A stretch of DNA of 64,000 bases from Ruminococcus sp. (GCA_017462565.1 JAFTQW010000020.1:1-64000); one strand, 5' to 3'. Counted from the first letter of the stretch, positions 22,624-32,308 are shown. Made by a program: numbers and translations. The notes: generated by a model from the letters alone, not told the origin.

Positions 22624-24459
22624 TTACTTGACAGCTACATTTTCGTTAAGAATCGCCATAAATTCCTCTCCGGTTATCGTTTCCTTTTCAAGGAGAAAAT
22701 GTGCAAGTTCGTGGAGTTTATCAATATTATCAGAGAGTATCTGAACAGCCTTTGCATGAGCGCTACGAACGATGCTGTTGACCTCATCGTCGATTTTAGC
22801 AGCAGTTTCAGGGGAGCATACAAGAGATGTATCGCCGCCGAGATACTGATTATTGACGGTTTCAAGAGCTATCATATCGAAGCTTCCACTCATGCCGTAG
22901 CGTGTTACCATAGCTCTTGCAAGCTGTGTGGATTTTTCTATATCGTTTGAAGCGCCGCTGGTGCAGGTATTGAAAATAAGCTCTTCTGCGGAACGTCCTC
23001 CGGTAAGAGTTGCTATCCTTGCGAGAGCCTCCTCCTTGGTAAGCAGGAACTTTTCACCCTCGTCTACCTGCATAGTATAGCCTAAAGCTCCTGATGTACG
23101 GGGGATAATGGTGATCTTATGTACCGGAGCAGAATCCTTTTGCATTGCTGCAACAAGAGCGTGACCGATTTCGTGATAAGCAATAATTTCCTTTTCTTTC
23201 TGAGAAATAACTGCATTTTTTCTCTGATATCCGGCAATAACAACTTCAACGCTTTCTTCAAGATCAGATTGATTAACAAGTTTTCTGCCGTTTCTTACTG
23301 CTCTGAGAGCGGATTCGTTTATAATATTGGCAAGCTCTGCGCCGGAAGCGCCTGCGGTCGCTCTTGCAATAGCGTTATAGTCGATATCCGGTTCAGTTTT
23401 TATTTTCTTTGCATGAACTTTAAGAATTGCTTCTCTTCCGCCCATATCAGGAAGCTCGGCAGGAATTCTTCTATCGAATCTTCCCGGACGAAGAAGAGCC
23501 GGATCAAGCGATTCGGGACGGTTTGTTGCCGCAAGAATAACGACTCCCTTTTTGCCGTCAAATCCGTCCATTTCAGTAAGAAGCTGATTTAAAGTCTGCT
23601 CACGCTCATCGTTTCCGCCTATCTGACCGTCACGCTTTTTGCCGATAGTGTCGATCTCATCGATAAATACGATACACGGAGCTTTTTCGTTAGCCTGCTG
23701 GAAAAGATCACGAACCTTTGCAGCGCCCATTCCGACGAACATTTCTACGAATTCAGAACCTGAAATCGAGAAAAACGGAACATTTGCCTCTCCGGCAACT
23801 GCTTGTGCAAGAAGAGTTTTACCTGTTCCGGGAGGACCAACAAGAAGGGCGCCTTTAGGAAGATTTGCACCTATATCAGCGTATTTATCAGGATTATGGA
23901 GAAAATCCACGATTTCTTCAAGAGCCTCTTTAGCCTCATCCTGTCCGGCAACATCGGCAAAGGTTTTTCCGGTCTGAGCCTTAACATAGATTTTTGCGTT
24001 GCTTTTTCCGAAAGACATTGCATTGCCCATTCCGCCCATACGTTTGCTCATTCCACGCATAAGGATGTTCCAGATAACTATCATGAAAACTATCGGAAGA
24101 ACCCATGAAATAAGAAAATTTGCAAAAGGGCTTGTTTTTTCTATACTTCCCGTGAAATCAATATTACCTTTTTCGTAAAGCTTTGAAACAAGGTCAGGAT
24201 CGTCGATTCTAATCGTTGAATAAAGCTGTTTAGAACCGTTTGCACCAGTTACCTGAAACAGAATGGTGTCCTCTTTGATCTGAACCTGCGAAACTGTTCC
24301 CGCATCGACCTGTTTCAGGAAGAAACTGTAATTAGTATCTTTTATCTGAGCTTTTTTGATTGCCGGAATGATAAATGAATTATACAAAAGCAGCAGTATA
24401 ATTGCAATTACAGCAAAAATCAAATAGCTTTTTTTGTTGTTTTTGTTTTCTTCTTTCAT
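22624..24459 (-). CDS. ftsH: ATP-dependent zinc metalloprotease FtsH
   Basis: 611 aa from ATG at 24459 (an in-frame TTG at 24471 abuts the AAGGAG and is less likely). Membrane-anchored hexameric AAA+ protease that degrades misplaced membrane proteins and regulators. N-terminal membrane segment (about 13-32), external domain, second segment (about 116-135), Walker A GPPGTGKT (208-215), Walker [10 protein letters not shown] (about 262-270), second region of homology ([17 protein letters not shown]) and the zinc motif HEIGH (429-433). Full length and intact. Own promoter upstream; single-gene unit. Confidence 0.97.
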   Translation of the reverse strand: MKEENKNNKKSYLIFAVIAIILLLLYNSFIIPAIKKAQIKDTNYSFFLKQVDAGTVSQVQIKEDTILFQVTGANGSKQLYSTIRIDDPDLVSKLYEKGNIDFTGSIEKTSPFANFLISWVLPIVFMIVIWNILMRGMSKRMGGMGNAMSFGKSNAKIYVKAQTGKTFADVAGQDEAKEALEEIVDFLHNPDKYADIGANLPKGALLVGPPGTGKTLLAQAVAGEANVPFFSISGSEFVEMFVGMGAAKVRDLFQQANEKAPCIVFIDEIDTIGKKRDGQIGGNDEREQTLNQLLTEMDGFDGKKGVVILAATNRPESLDPALLRPGRFDRRIPAELPDMGGREAILKVHAKKIKTEPDIDYNAIARATAGASGAELANIINESALRAVRNGRKLVNQSDLEESVEVVIAGYQRKNAVISQKEKEIIAYHEIGHALVAAMQKDSAPVHKITIIPRTSGALGYTMQVDEGEKFLLTKEEALARIATLTGGRSAEELIFNTCTSGASNDIEKSTQLARAMVTRYGMSGSFDMIALETVNNQYLGGDTSLVCSPETAAKIDDEVNSIVRSAHAKAVQILSDNIDKLHELAHFLLEKETITGEEFMAILNENVAVK

Positions 24460-24494
24460 TAGGAAAATCAACTCCTTAAAGTATTACTGAAATG

Positions 24495-24523
24495 ATTATA
24501 ACATATATTTAAAAGAAAAACAA
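24495..24523 (-). promoter_or_regulatory. Promoter of ftsH
   Basis: On the minus strand TTGTTT (24518-24523), a 17-bp spacer and TATAAT (24495-24500). Confidence 0.6.
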
Positions 24524-24571
24524 CAAGTAAATTGTGAGATTTATGAAAGTTGTGTGAAAAAAAGCCGTTTA

Positions 24572-24604
24572 TAAAATGAAAATGGGCAGTCGTATTGGCT
24601 GCCC
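24572..24604 (-). terminator. Terminator of the GH26-GH9 operon
   Basis: On the minus strand GGGCAG (24599-24604) pairs with CTGCCC (24584-24589) around a 9-nt loop, followed by ATTTTCATTTTAT. Short stem, acceptable T-rich tail. Confidence 0.65.
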
Positions 24605-24614
24605 GTTAAAATTT

Positions 24615-27092
24615 TCAGTTGGTTTCCGGAAGAGAGGGAATCAGATTGAGCTTGAATTTCTGAATAGAAAGAGCGTCGTTGTTTGTAAGTCCGTCACCGG
24701 TCATATAGCAATCACCGTTTTTGATGCCTGCTTCTGTGATAGCGTGTTCGTCCGTGCCGCCCAATCCGTATTTATCCGGATTAGAGAGAGACTGCATGAT
24801 AAGAACAGCATCTGACATATCCACTGTTTTGTCACAGTTTGCGTCGCCATAGAGAATGTCATCATCACCTTCAGACGGGTTGGTGGGATCTTCTTTTATG
24901 GGAGTACTGCCGTCCGGTTCGGTTCCGCCGACATGAACTCCGTCGGAGTAAACGCAGATATTATCCGTTTTGACCTCGTTGCCTGTGCCGAAGAAAGCGC
25001 CGTCATCGGTAAAAATCGTAAGACCGTCATAGCTCCAGTCGTTCTTTGGATCCCAATTGTCGCCGTAATACATTCCGACAGTAAACTGATACTTCTTTCC
25101 GGAATTAGCTATATTGTAACCATCCCACTTTATCTCAACATAATATGTATCAGGAGTTTTATCATACTTATAAGGACCGCTGATAATTCCGTCTGCACCG
25201 TCTGCCGCAGCTTCAACAGCAGCCTGATCGTAAAGCTCGCTTGGTTTTACGCTGTTGACATCAGAAATTTCCGAGCTGTTGAAATAGTAACGTACAGAAA
25301 TATCCTTAGCTGCTTTAGTTGAATCGGTCATAACCATTAATGAAACCTTGGTAACTCCGCAGCCGCTGGCATTAAGATCGTCGATTCCGCAGGCGTTTAC
25401 CCAGTAATTGTTTCCGCCGCCGCTTCCGCCGTTATATTTAGGAGCGGGAGGGAAATCCTTAGTCGGCTGCATTTCATCCGTTCCGAAGTATTCGTAAAGA
25501 CCGGCGCAAGCTCCTACGAAAGCGGCGTTATAGTCGATAGTAACTTCGTTGTATATCCAGTCTTTGGTTATATCGTTGTGTTTATCTTCAACATCAGGAC
25601 CTCCGGCAAGAGCTCCGTAAAGAACGTATCTGTGTTCATCCGGATCTTCACACTTCGTAAGACCGGAACAAGCTCTGTGATGCGGATATTTAACAGAGTT
25701 TTCGTTGTATCCGACGATATATGAACGATTCAGCGGATTGTTGCCCATGATGTATTCCATCTGACCCTTAGCCCATTCGCTGTATTTTCCCGGTTTGCCG
25801 TTGTTGTTATATTTATCATAGACAAGAGCGACAAGCTGCGCTGCGGTATTGTAACGGGCAGAACCCCATGTACTGAGCCACCAGTAGCCTGCTGGTGTGA
25901 TTGTACCTATTCCGCCTGACATATATGTTTCAACAGCCTTTGCTATCGAAGCCCAGCAGTCCATTTCTTCGTAAGGACTTTTTCCTGCTGCTTCTTTGAA
26001 TTCGTCGATAAATCCTGGATAAACGTGTTCACCCTCTTTAAGAGGCTTATCCATAGAAATTTCACCGAGGATACATTGTGCGCCGCCCCAGACGTCGTTC
26101 CAGCAGTGAACGTAGCAGGGAGCAGCATAGTAATCGTAATTGGGGTAAATTTCCTCAAGATATTTATGATCTCCGGTTATTTTGTAAAGCCATGCGGCAG
26201 CCCAGCAGTAGTCGTCTTCCCATTTGCTTGATACGTAGTAGCTTTTAGGACCGTCTGCATTATCACTGAGTTCCTTTGGGTTTTCCATAGCGAAATCGAA
26301 GAGCGCAACTGCGTAATCAAGCGATTTCTGAGCATATTCCTTATCTGTGTCCTTGAAATTGAGATAATTTATAGCAAGGGAAGCCGCTGCGGAAGCGACA
26401 TAATCGGTTTGCGGCTTATCGGCTGTGAGAAAGAATGCCGGACGAGCCATGCTGTCGACCTCAGGAGAGTTCCAGTAAGCGTGGTCGATATCTCCGTCGC
26501 CGACCTGATAGCAGTGAGCAATTACCTTTCCGCTGTCGTCAAGGAAAGTACATTTCATAAGGTAGTCGTTAAAATAGCGGAGAATGGTTTCAACATGATC
26601 CTGCTGACCTGTTTTTACATATGAGTCACGGAATTCATAATATCCCCAGCCGACTGTTGAAGCGGCATAATTTTCCGGCATACCGAATTCAACATGATCT
26701 CCGGCATCGTGGAAACCTCCGGCAACGTCAACGCATCCGTCGCCGTCCGGATCAAGAATATCCTTATATTTGTCAATGAAAGCCTGAGAAAGATTGGTTC
26801 CCTGACTTTGAGAGTCCATAGGTTTAAGCGGAACCTGCGAATCGTAGGTATGGCAGTTGCCTCTCCATGAATAACGATTATTTTCCTCAACCTCTGTTCC
26901 GCACATATTAGCGTCATAGAAGTAGATAGAATACTGAAGAGCACGGGCAAAATCGTAATCCAGTCCGGAATCGTTTGCGATAGAATCGGCAAGTTCTTCC
27001 GCTGCGTTTACGGCTGGGAAAGCTGACGCTGCCGAACATAAAGCTGTCGCTGCGCATATAGCGGAAGCGAGCAGACGTTTTGTAAATTTCAT
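24615..27092 (-). CDS. Glycoside hydrolase family 9 cellulase with CBM3-like module and dockerin
   Basis: 825 aa from ATG at 27092 (GGAGG 6-7 bp upstream; frame open 9 codons earlier). Signal peptide about 1-31. GH9 (alpha/alpha)6 domain about 40-540: GGFHDAGDHVEFG holds the paired catalytic aspartates (129, 132), MGNNPLNRSYIVGY (about 449-462) is a family signature, and NEVTIDYNAAFVGA carries the general acid Glu516. A beta-rich region (about 566-720, with NDWSYDGL) resembles a family 3 carbohydrate-binding module. The dockerin (about 748-819) has ANCDKTVDMSDAVLIMQSL and TGDGLTNNDALSIQKF loops. Cleaves beta-1,4-glucan as a cellulosome subunit. It follows the GH26 gene by 13 bp, in one operon. 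Confidence 0.94.
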   Translation of the reverse strand: MKFTKRLLASAICAATALCSAASAFPAVNAAEELADSIANDSGLDYDFARALQYSIYFYDANMCGTEVEENNRYSWRGNCHTYDSQVPLKPMDSQSQGTNLSQAFIDKYKDILDPDGDGCVDVAGGFHDAGDHVEFGMPENYAASTVGWGYYEFRDSYVKTGQQDHVETILRYFNDYLMKCTFLDDSGKVIAHCYQVGDGDIDHAYWNSPEVDSMARPAFFLTADKPQTDYVASAAASLAINYLNFKDTDKEYAQKSLDYAVALFDFAMENPKELSDNADGPKSYYVSSKWEDDYCWAAAWLYKITGDHKYLEEIYPNYDYYAAPCYVHCWNDVWGGAQCILGEISMDKPLKEGEHVYPGFIDEFKEAAGKSPYEEMDCWASIAKAVETYMSGGIGTITPAGYWWLSTWGSARYNTAAQLVALVYDKYNNNGKPGKYSEWAKGQMEYIMGNNPLNRSYIVGYNENSVKYPHHRACSGLTKCEDPDEHRYVLYGALAGGPDVEDKHNDITKDWIYNEVTIDYNAAFVGACAGLYEYFGTDEMQPTKDFPPAPKYNGGSGGGNNYWVNACGIDDLNASGCGVTKVSLMVMTDSTKAAKDISVRYYFNSSEISDVNSVKPSELYDQAAVEAAADGADGIISGPYKYDKTPDTYYVEIKWDGYNIANSGKKYQFTVGMYYGDNWDPKNDWSYDGLTIFTDDGAFFGTGNEVKTDNICVYSDGVHVGGTEPDGSTPIKEDPTNPSEGDDDILYGDANCDKTVDMSDAVLIMQSLSNPDKYGLGGTDEHAITEAGIKNGDCYMTGDGLTNNDALSIQKFKLNLIPSLPETN

Positions 27093-27105
27093 AAAAATCC
27101 TCCAA

Positions 27106-28965
27106 TCATTTAATGTCAAAATCTGTAATCAGATTAAGTTTATATTTCTGAATTTCAAGCGCATCATTATTTGTAACGCCGTCGCCGTGATTAAAAACAT
27201 CGGCATTAATAAGTCCCTGTTTAGTAATGGCGCTGTCGTCCGTTCCGCCTAAGCCATATTTATCGGGATTGGACAGTGACTGCATTATAAGAACGGCGTC
27301 CGACATATCTATCTGACCGTCGCAGTTTGCATCACCCCAGAGATTTTCTTCATCTCCGGAAGATACCGGCGGTTTTTCTTCGCTTATTGGATAGCTTTTA
27401 AGGTCGGGAAGCTCGTCAAGCGTTATGCAGTAATCGCTTGTATAGATCTTAACCAGCTCTTCAACCGGATTATTCTGTTCGCTGGTGAGATAGTTCATAT
27501 ACCACGGACAAAAATAGAGCCATGCCGCTTTATCGTTGATGAGATTTTCAAGCGACGGAATAGAGTCGTTTTCCGACATTGCGACCATTTTCTGACCGTT
27601 TACGCTCTGAACAAGACTGTAGAATGTGGATGAGATCGAGCTGAGATTAGGCAATCCGTCAACAGCGTTATATTTATCGTAGCCGACTATATCGACAACG
27701 TCGTCGCCGGGATACCATGCAGAGGAAGTGGGGTAGGTATATCCTGTCCATACCCAGATGAGATTATCAAGACCGTATTCGTTGGTAAGCTTATCATAAA
27801 GGAGTCTGTAAAGTTCCTTGCAGGCTTCCGGACCTTCTGCTCCCCACCAGAACCAAGCGCCCTCGGCCTCGTGGAGAGGACGCCATAAAACGGGAACGTC
27901 AGCTTCTTTAAGCTTTGTAAGCTCTTTTGCAATAACGTCGATATCGGCAAGGATCTGTTCATGCTCCCATGTACCTTCTTTGAGAGCATTTTTAACGCTG
28001 AAGGTCGTATAAGGAGAATTTCCTGTCGATTCAACATAGAAAGCGGCGGTCTCTCCGCCTTCTTCGGACGGTACATTCCAGTGCCATGTAAGAGTGGCGA
28101 TTCCTTTGTATTCGTTTACCCACTGTATAGCACGTTCAGGAGCATGATCTGTCCACGGGGAATTCGAGCGGTAATTCAGAAGATCTATACCTCTTATAGC
28201 CGGCTGTTTGCCTGTTTTTTCGAGAATATATTCAAATTCAGCTTCGTTATCCTTGATGAAGTTGTCGGGATCGGACCAGAGATTATAATTGTGTTCACCG
28301 CAGTATTCCTGCTGTCCGGAAATAATATGGTTTCCATACTGATCGCAGAGGTAGTTATAAAGTCTTTTAGCAGAATCGGAAGCGTTTGGATTTGAAAGCG
28401 TTCTTGTAGGAGAAAGATTAGCGAGCTTTTCATCCGCCGGTTTTATAGTCAGATAATCAAAGTAGGTATATCCCCAGTAGGCTTTCAGCTCGATAGTATT
28501 TTTACCCTTTTGCAGATTGACGATGCCTCCGGATGTTTCCTCGAATGCAAGGTTATGGGGAAAGCTTACTTCGCCCTGATTTACGCCGTTTACATTGAGA
28601 TACTGAACCTTTTTGTTTGGATCTGACGGTTCACAGTAGCAAATTGTAAGTTCATAAAGACCTGCTTCAGGAACATCAACTTCAACGTTTACGGTAGTGC
28701 CTTTCTGATCAAGATAAGAAAATCCGTCTCCTGAGTAATTAGTAAGATCAAAATCCTCTCCCGAACCGTCTTTCTGAGTATTGCCTTTCCAGCCGGAGCT
28801 GTGAATTTTTCCTCCGCTTGTTGCTCCGTCCTCAAATTCATATTTAAGTACAAGATCCTCAGCCGATGCGCTTTCCGGAAGTTTCGGAGCAAAAGAAGTT
28901 CCGGCAGAAACAACTGCTGCGGCAAGAGCGGTGCATATGGCTGATTTAATAAATTTTTTCTTCAA
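27106..28965 (-). CDS. GH26 beta-mannanase with CBM35-like module and dockerin
   Basis: 619 aa from a TTG start at 28965: AGGAGGG sits 5 bp before it and a signal peptide (KKKFIKSAICTALAAAVVSA) begins there, whereas the upstream open frame has neither. CBM35-like beta-sandwich about 38-176 (YEFEDG start, YWGYTYFDYLTI end). GH26 domain about 195-530: HEAEGAWFWWG carries the acid/base Glu366 and MSENDS the nucleophile Glu465; SGQQEY is a family marker. Dockerin about 543-616, nearly the same in sequence as that of the GH9 enzyme (MSDAVLIMQSLSNPDKYGLG in both). Hydrolyses mannan within a cellulosome. Confidence 0.93.
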   Translation of the reverse strand: MKKKFIKSAICTALAAAVVSAGTSFAPKLPESASAEDLVLKYEFEDGATSGGKIHSSGWKGNTQKDGSGEDFDLTNYSGDGFSYLDQKGTTVNVEVDVPEAGLYELTICYCEPSDPNKKVQYLNVNGVNQGEVSFPHNLAFEETSGGIVNLQKGKNTIELKAYWGYTYFDYLTIKPADEKLANLSPTRTLSNPNASDSAKRLYNYLCDQYGNHIISGQQEYCGEHNYNLWSDPDNFIKDNEAEFEYILEKTGKQPAIRGIDLLNYRSNSPWTDHAPERAIQWVNEYKGIATLTWHWNVPSEEGGETAAFYVESTGNSPYTTFSVKNALKEGTWEHEQILADIDVIAKELTKLKEADVPVLWRPLHEAEGAWFWWGAEGPEACKELYRLLYDKLTNEYGLDNLIWVWTGYTYPTSSAWYPGDDVVDIVGYDKYNAVDGLPNLSSISSTFYSLVQSVNGQKMVAMSENDSIPSLENLINDKAAWLYFCPWYMNYLTSEQNNPVEELVKIYTSDYCITLDELPDLKSYPISEEKPPVSSGDEENLWGDANCDGQIDMSDAVLIMQSLSNPDKYGLGGTDDSAITKQGLINADVFNHGDGVTNNDALEIQKYKLNLITDFDIK

Positions 28966-29012
28966 GTTATCCCTCCTAAAATACGTGATATTATTATGAA
29001 ATTCATATAGAT

Positions 29013-29041
29013 ATATTATCACATTTTTATAAAAAAATCAA
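29013..29041 (-). promoter_or_regulatory. Promoter of the GH26-GH9 operon
   Basis: On the minus strand TTGATT (29036-29041), a 17-bp spacer and TAATAT (29013-29018), about 48 bp before the TTG start of the GH26 gene. Confidence 0.65.
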
Positions 29042-29069
29042 TAGTTTTTATGGAAAATGCAGATTTTTT

Positions 29070-29963
29070 CTAATGATGACGTTTTTTACTTTTAAAATGC
29101 TGCCTGAGAGCGATGACGCAGGCAACTATGAAAAAGAAAACTCCGGCTGTTACAAATATTTTTGGAATCGTTATGGGAGCATTGTCCGGATTTTTGAGGG
29201 AAAAAGCCGGAACGGCTTTTGCTTGTCCGGAAAAACTGATAGAGTTCTCTTTTGCATACTTTTCAGCATGAGAATTTTTACATCCCGAAACGGAAAAATC
29301 CCGGACGACAGAATGCTCCGTATCGCTGACAGTGAAACCGATGGCTTCTGTTCCAAAGGATTTTACTGATTCCGGAATATATAAATTTTTCAGGGAATCG
29401 CACATAAAAAAAGCGTAATCGCCGATTCCGGTTATTCTTCCGCTGAGAGAGACATCTGAAAGAGAGGTGCATCCGGAAAAGCAGAATTTTTCGATTTCTG
29501 TTATATTCTGAGGAATAATAATACCGGCAAGCGAAGTGCAGTTTCGGAAGCATGAATCCGGCAAAATCTCAAGAGAATCCGGAATACTCACATATGACAG
29601 CGACGAACATTCCGAAAAACATCCCATTCCTATTTCTGAGACATATTCAGGGAGCTCAATTCCCTCAAGGGCGGAACATTCGTAGAAGCAGTGATGTCCT
29701 ATTTTTTTTAATGAATCCGGAAGCATGATCTGTTTAAGCGTGCGGCATTCATAAAAAGCATTGTCTCTTATTTCTGTAACCGGAACTCCCTCTATTTCGG
29801 CAGGAATAACTATATACTCAGGTTCACCCTCAAAGCCGATAATCGAAGCTTCTTCGTTTATAATAGTGTAGCAGAAATCCTGTTTTTCTTCGGCGAATGC
29901 TTTGATCGGACAACAACAGAAAATTAATGTTATAAAAAAAATAAAGATTATTTTTGACTTCAT
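29070..29963 (-). CDS. Secreted leucine-rich repeat (BspA-type) protein with C-terminal membrane anchor
   Basis: 297 aa. Signal peptide about 1-24. About 7 LRR_5 units of roughly 23 residues follow (about 45-215), each with a pattern such as IPDSLEILPDSCFRNCTSL, in which a Cys takes the place of the common Phe/Tyr in C-x-S positions. Near the C-terminus is a membrane segment (about 267-287) followed by basic residues (RQHFKSKKRHH), so the repeats are displayed outside. BspA-like LRR proteins often mediate surface binding. Upstream of the GH26-GH9 operon on the same strand but separated by a promoter. Confidence 0.82.
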   Translation of the reverse strand: MKSKIIFIFFITLIFCCCPIKAFAEEKQDFCYTIINEEASIIGFEGEPEYIVIPAEIEGVPVTEIRDNAFYECRTLKQIMLPDSLKKIGHHCFYECSALEGIELPEYVSEIGMGCFSECSSLSYVSIPDSLEILPDSCFRNCTSLAGIIIPQNITEIEKFCFSGCTSLSDVSLSGRITGIGDYAFFMCDSLKNLYIPESVKSFGTEAIGFTVSDTEHSVVRDFSVSGCKNSHAEKYAKENSISFSGQAKAVPAFSLKNPDNAPITIPKIFVTAGVFFFIVACVIALRQHFKSKKRHH

Positions 29964-30137
29964 AAAAAATTCCTCCTTGCTGAATACATATATAATAGCT
30001 TTTTATCGTATTAATGTTAAGAGGAGTTTTTCGTCTGTTTGCTGTGGAAAGATCTATAATCCAGTATATTTTTAGTATTATATTGAAATTTCACCACAAA
30101 TATATAGCGAAAAAAATGTTTTTTTGTAAGAATTTTC
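29964..30137. other. Divergent intergenic region between the LRR gene and spoIIR
   Basis: AT-rich, no supported ORF or repeat. Contains GGAGG before the LRR gene start and leads to the spoIIR promoter. Confidence 0.5.
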
Positions 30138-30166
30138 TTGCGCTTTTTGGCGAAATGCGGTATAAT
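30138..30166 (+). promoter_or_regulatory. Promoter-like site of spoIIR
   Basis: TTGCGC (30138-30143), a 17-bp spacer and TATAAT (30161-30166). It fits sigma-A; no clear sigma-F site (the regulator of spoIIR in Bacillus) was recognised by eye. Confidence 0.5.
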
Positions 30167-30232
30167 AAATTTATTGGAAAAACTGAATATTTTTTCCACA
30201 ATTATCCAATCCTCATTATCGAGGTGAGGAAA

Positions 30233-30847
30233 ATGAAAAAATATATTACACTTATTATGGCTGGCGGAATGCTGCTGGCGATTGCGATTACAAATTCCTT
30301 TAAGTTCATCAGAGACGGAAGAAAGCTCGATGAGCTTCGTGGAAGCGTTCTCCGACTTCATATTCTTGCAAATTCGGATACTGACGAAGATCAAAGGTTG
30401 AAACTTTGCGTGAGAGACGCTCTTCTTGAAAATTCAGACGAAATATTCGGAAATACCGATTCCCTTAAAGAAGCGGAAGCGGCGGCAGAGGAAAAGCTTC
30501 CGGAAATAGTAGAGATAGCAGAAAGAACACTCCGCTCGCAGGGATGCTATAACACGGTAAAAGCCGAAATTACCGATATGCACTTTGACGACAGGGTTTA
30601 CGGAGATATAACCATGCCTGCCGGTAATTACAGGGCATTGCGTATAGAAATCGGCGAAGCTGAGGGACATAACTGGTGGTGCGTTATGTATCCGCCGCTT
30701 TGCATTCCGGCAGCAAGCGAGGTCGAGGACAATAAAAGCTCTGAGGATGAATTTTTCGATGAGGAAGAGCTTGATATAATGTATCATCCGAAAAAATATA
30801 GAGTTCGATTTGCTTTATGGGATAAGATAAAGGAGGCTTTTGATTGA
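30233..30847 (+). CDS. spoIIR: Stage II sporulation protein R
   Basis: 204 aa from ATG at 30233 (GAGGTGAGG upstream; the frame is open a further 73 codons but without an RBS). In Bacillus, SpoIIR is made in the forespore, crosses to the intermembrane space and activates SpoIIGA, which matures sigma-E in the mother cell. N-terminal hydrophobic segment (about 5-22), then the family signature VLRLHILANSDTDEDQRLKL and, near 145, GHNWWCVMYPPLC. The C-terminus is somewhat acidic and ends in YRVRFALWDKIKEAF. Monocistronic. Confidence 0.9.
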   Translation: MKKYITLIMAGGMLLAIAITNSFKFIRDGRKLDELRGSVLRLHILANSDTDEDQRLKLCVRDALLENSDEIFGNTDSLKEAEAAAEEKLPEIVEIAERTLRSQGCYNTVKAEITDMHFDDRVYGDITMPAGNYRALRIEIGEAEGHNWWCVMYPPLCIPAASEVEDNKSSEDEFFDEEELDIMYHPKKYRVRFALWDKIKEAFD

Positions 30848-30882
30848 ATATTTGTGCAAAATACCAAAAAAATCAAATTTGC

Positions 30883-30911
30883 TTGACAAATTCAGCCGAA
30901 GGGTGTATACT
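30883..30911 (+). promoter_or_regulatory. Consensus promoter of infC-rpmI-rplT
   Basis: TTGACA (30883-30888), a 17-bp spacer and TATACT (30906-30911). Confidence 0.9.
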
Positions 30912-30917
30912 TAGTGA

Positions 30918-31060
30918 GTAAACAAAGCAGAACTATGCGTTCTCACCGTGAGGCAATGCTTAAACGGTCAATATGTAAACGACTTCTTGCAGTTCATTAA
31001 TGTGCTGCTTTGATTTTGTGCGTATTGTGTGAGTGCGGATATTTTCTGCACTCATTTTTG
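30918..31060 (+). promoter_or_regulatory. infC (L20-type) leader with intrinsic attenuator
   Basis: The leader between promoter and infC has a long-range helix CAAAGCAG (30923-30930) with CTGCTTTG (31005-31012) and then a terminator: GAGTGC (31031-31036) with GCACTC (31048-31053) followed by ATTTTTG. In Bacillus, L20 binds the infC leader and causes premature termination; the arrangement fits the same feedback. The exact L20 site was not located. Confidence 0.65.
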
Positions 31061-31095
31061 TTTCAGACTTTATTTATAGTTGGAGGTGCTTGACT

Positions 31096-31614
31096 ATTAG
31101 CAAACAGGAACTGCAGATCAACGAAGAGATAAGAGATAAGGAAATTCTTGTAATCGACGATGACGGAAAGAAGCTCGGTATTTTATCTGCCAGAGAGGCA
31201 CAGCAGATCGCCTTTGATAAGGATCTTGATCTCGTTAAAATCGCTCCGCAGGCAACACCGCCTGTGTGCCGTATAATGGACTACGGCAAGTATTGCTTTG
31301 AGCAGGCTAAACGTGAAAAAGAGGCAAGAAAAAATCAGAAAATAGTTTCAATCAAGGAAATCAGAATGTTTTCCACTATTGATACTCATGATTACGAAAC
31401 AAAGGTAAATCAGGCGGTTAAATTTTTACAGGGCGGCGATAAGCTGAAGGTTTCGGTAAGATTCCGTAAAAGAGCTATTGCGCACCCACAGCTTGGCGAA
31501 GAGCTGCTTGAGCGTTTCAAAGAAGCAGTTTCGGCGGTCGGCACTGTGGAAAAGCCAGCTAAAATGGAGGGACGCAGCATCGTAATGTTCGTTTCCCCGA
31601 AGGCTGCTAAGTAA
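31096..31614 (+). CDS. infC: Translation initiation factor IF-3, starting at an AUU codon
   Basis: 172 aa when begun at ATT 31096. The ribosome binding site GGAGGT (31082-31087) is 8 nt from this ATT, but only 2 nt from an in-frame TTG and far from any ATG, so ATT is the best start. An AUU start is the hallmark of infC, used for autoregulation because IF-3 discriminates against it. N-domain ([21 protein letters not shown]), then the linker helix and C-domain ([30 protein letters not shown]). IF-3 binds the 30S subunit and checks start-codon pairing. Followed by rpmI at 14 bp. Confidence 0.93.
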   Translation: MSKQELQINEEIRDKEILVIDDDGKKLGILSAREAQQIAFDKDLDLVKIAPQATPPVCRIMDYGKYCFEQAKREKEARKNQKIVSIKEIRMFSTIDTHDYETKVNQAVKFLQGGDKLKVSVRFRKRAIAHPQLGEELLERFKEAVSAVGTVEKPAKMEGRSIVMFVSPKAAK

Positions 31615-31627
31615 GGAGGATTATATA

Positions 31628-31831
31628 ATGGCAAAGGTTAAGGTAAAAACTCACTCAGGCGCTAAGAAGCGTTTTAAGATTACAGGATCCGGTAAGGTTA
31701 AGTATCAGCACACAAATAAGAGACACAGACTTACTCAGAAGGATACTAAGCGTAAGAGAATCGCTCGTAACGCAGGCGTGGCAGACGTTACAAACGCTCC
31801 TACAATCAAGAAGCTCGTTCCTTATATGTAA
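31628..31831 (+). CDS. rpmI: Ribosomal protein bL35
   Basis: 67 aa, usual length. Basic protein with the [20 protein letters not shown] start and a KRHRLTQK segment diagnostic of bL35 of the large subunit. AAGGAGG upstream. Middle gene of the infC-rpmI-rplT operon. Confidence 0.97.
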   Translation: MAKVKVKTHSGAKKRFKITGSGKVKYQHTNKRHRLTQKDTKRKRIARNAGVADVTNAPTIKKLVPYM

Positions 31832-31909
31832 TTCAGGCGGAGTTATGCTGCCTGTTCGGCAGGAACAATTACCGGTTTTTCGTAATTTTAATTTTGGAGG
31901 TATAAGACT

Positions 31910-32263
31910 ATGGCACGTATTAAAGGTGCAATGATGACTCGTAAGAGAAGAAATAAAACTTTAAAGCTTGCTAAGGGCTATTTCGGCGCAAAGAGCAAGC
32001 ATTTCAAGATGGCTAAACAGGCCGTAATGAAGTCAGGAAATTATGCATACATCGGCAGAAAGCAGAAGAAGAGACAGTTCAGACAGCTCTGGATCACAAG
32101 AATTTCTGCTGCTGCTAAGCTCAACGGCATGAATTATTCAACATTTATGAACGGATGCAAGAAGGCTGGCATTACTCTTAACAGAAAAATGCTCTCAGAG
32201 ATCGCTATTAACGATGCTGCCGGCTTTACAGCAATTGCTGATAAGGCAAAGGCTGCTCTTTAA
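31910..32263 (+). CDS. rplT: Ribosomal protein bL20
   Basis: 117 aa, usual length. [24 protein letters not shown]-type N-terminus that wraps 23S rRNA early in assembly, and a globular C-terminal half ([18 protein letters not shown]). In Firmicutes it also represses its own operon by binding the infC leader. TGGAGGT upstream; a strong terminator follows. Confidence 0.97.
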   Translation: MARIKGAMMTRKRRNKTLKLAKGYFGAKSKHFKMAKQAVMKSGNYAYIGRKQKKRQFRQLWITRISAAAKLNGMNYSTFMNGCKKAGITLNRKMLSEIAINDAAGFTAIADKAKAAL

Positions 32264-32270
32264 TCGAACC

Positions 32271-32308
32271 AAAACACGCTCCTTTATATTAAAAGAGCGT
32301 GTTTTATT
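32271..32308 (+). terminator. Terminator of infC-rpmI-rplT
   Basis: AAAACACGCTC (32271-32281) with GAGCGTGTTTT (32295-32305), then an AT-rich tail. Confidence 0.9.

Noticed and set aside
30014-30232. Long N-terminal extension of the spoIIR frame
   Set aside because: No RBS, basic and AT-driven composition, crosses the promoter, and the product without it matches SpoIIR length.
31033-31095. Extension of infC to an upstream ATG
   Set aside because: It would run through the leader terminator stem and ignores the GGAGGT at 31082.
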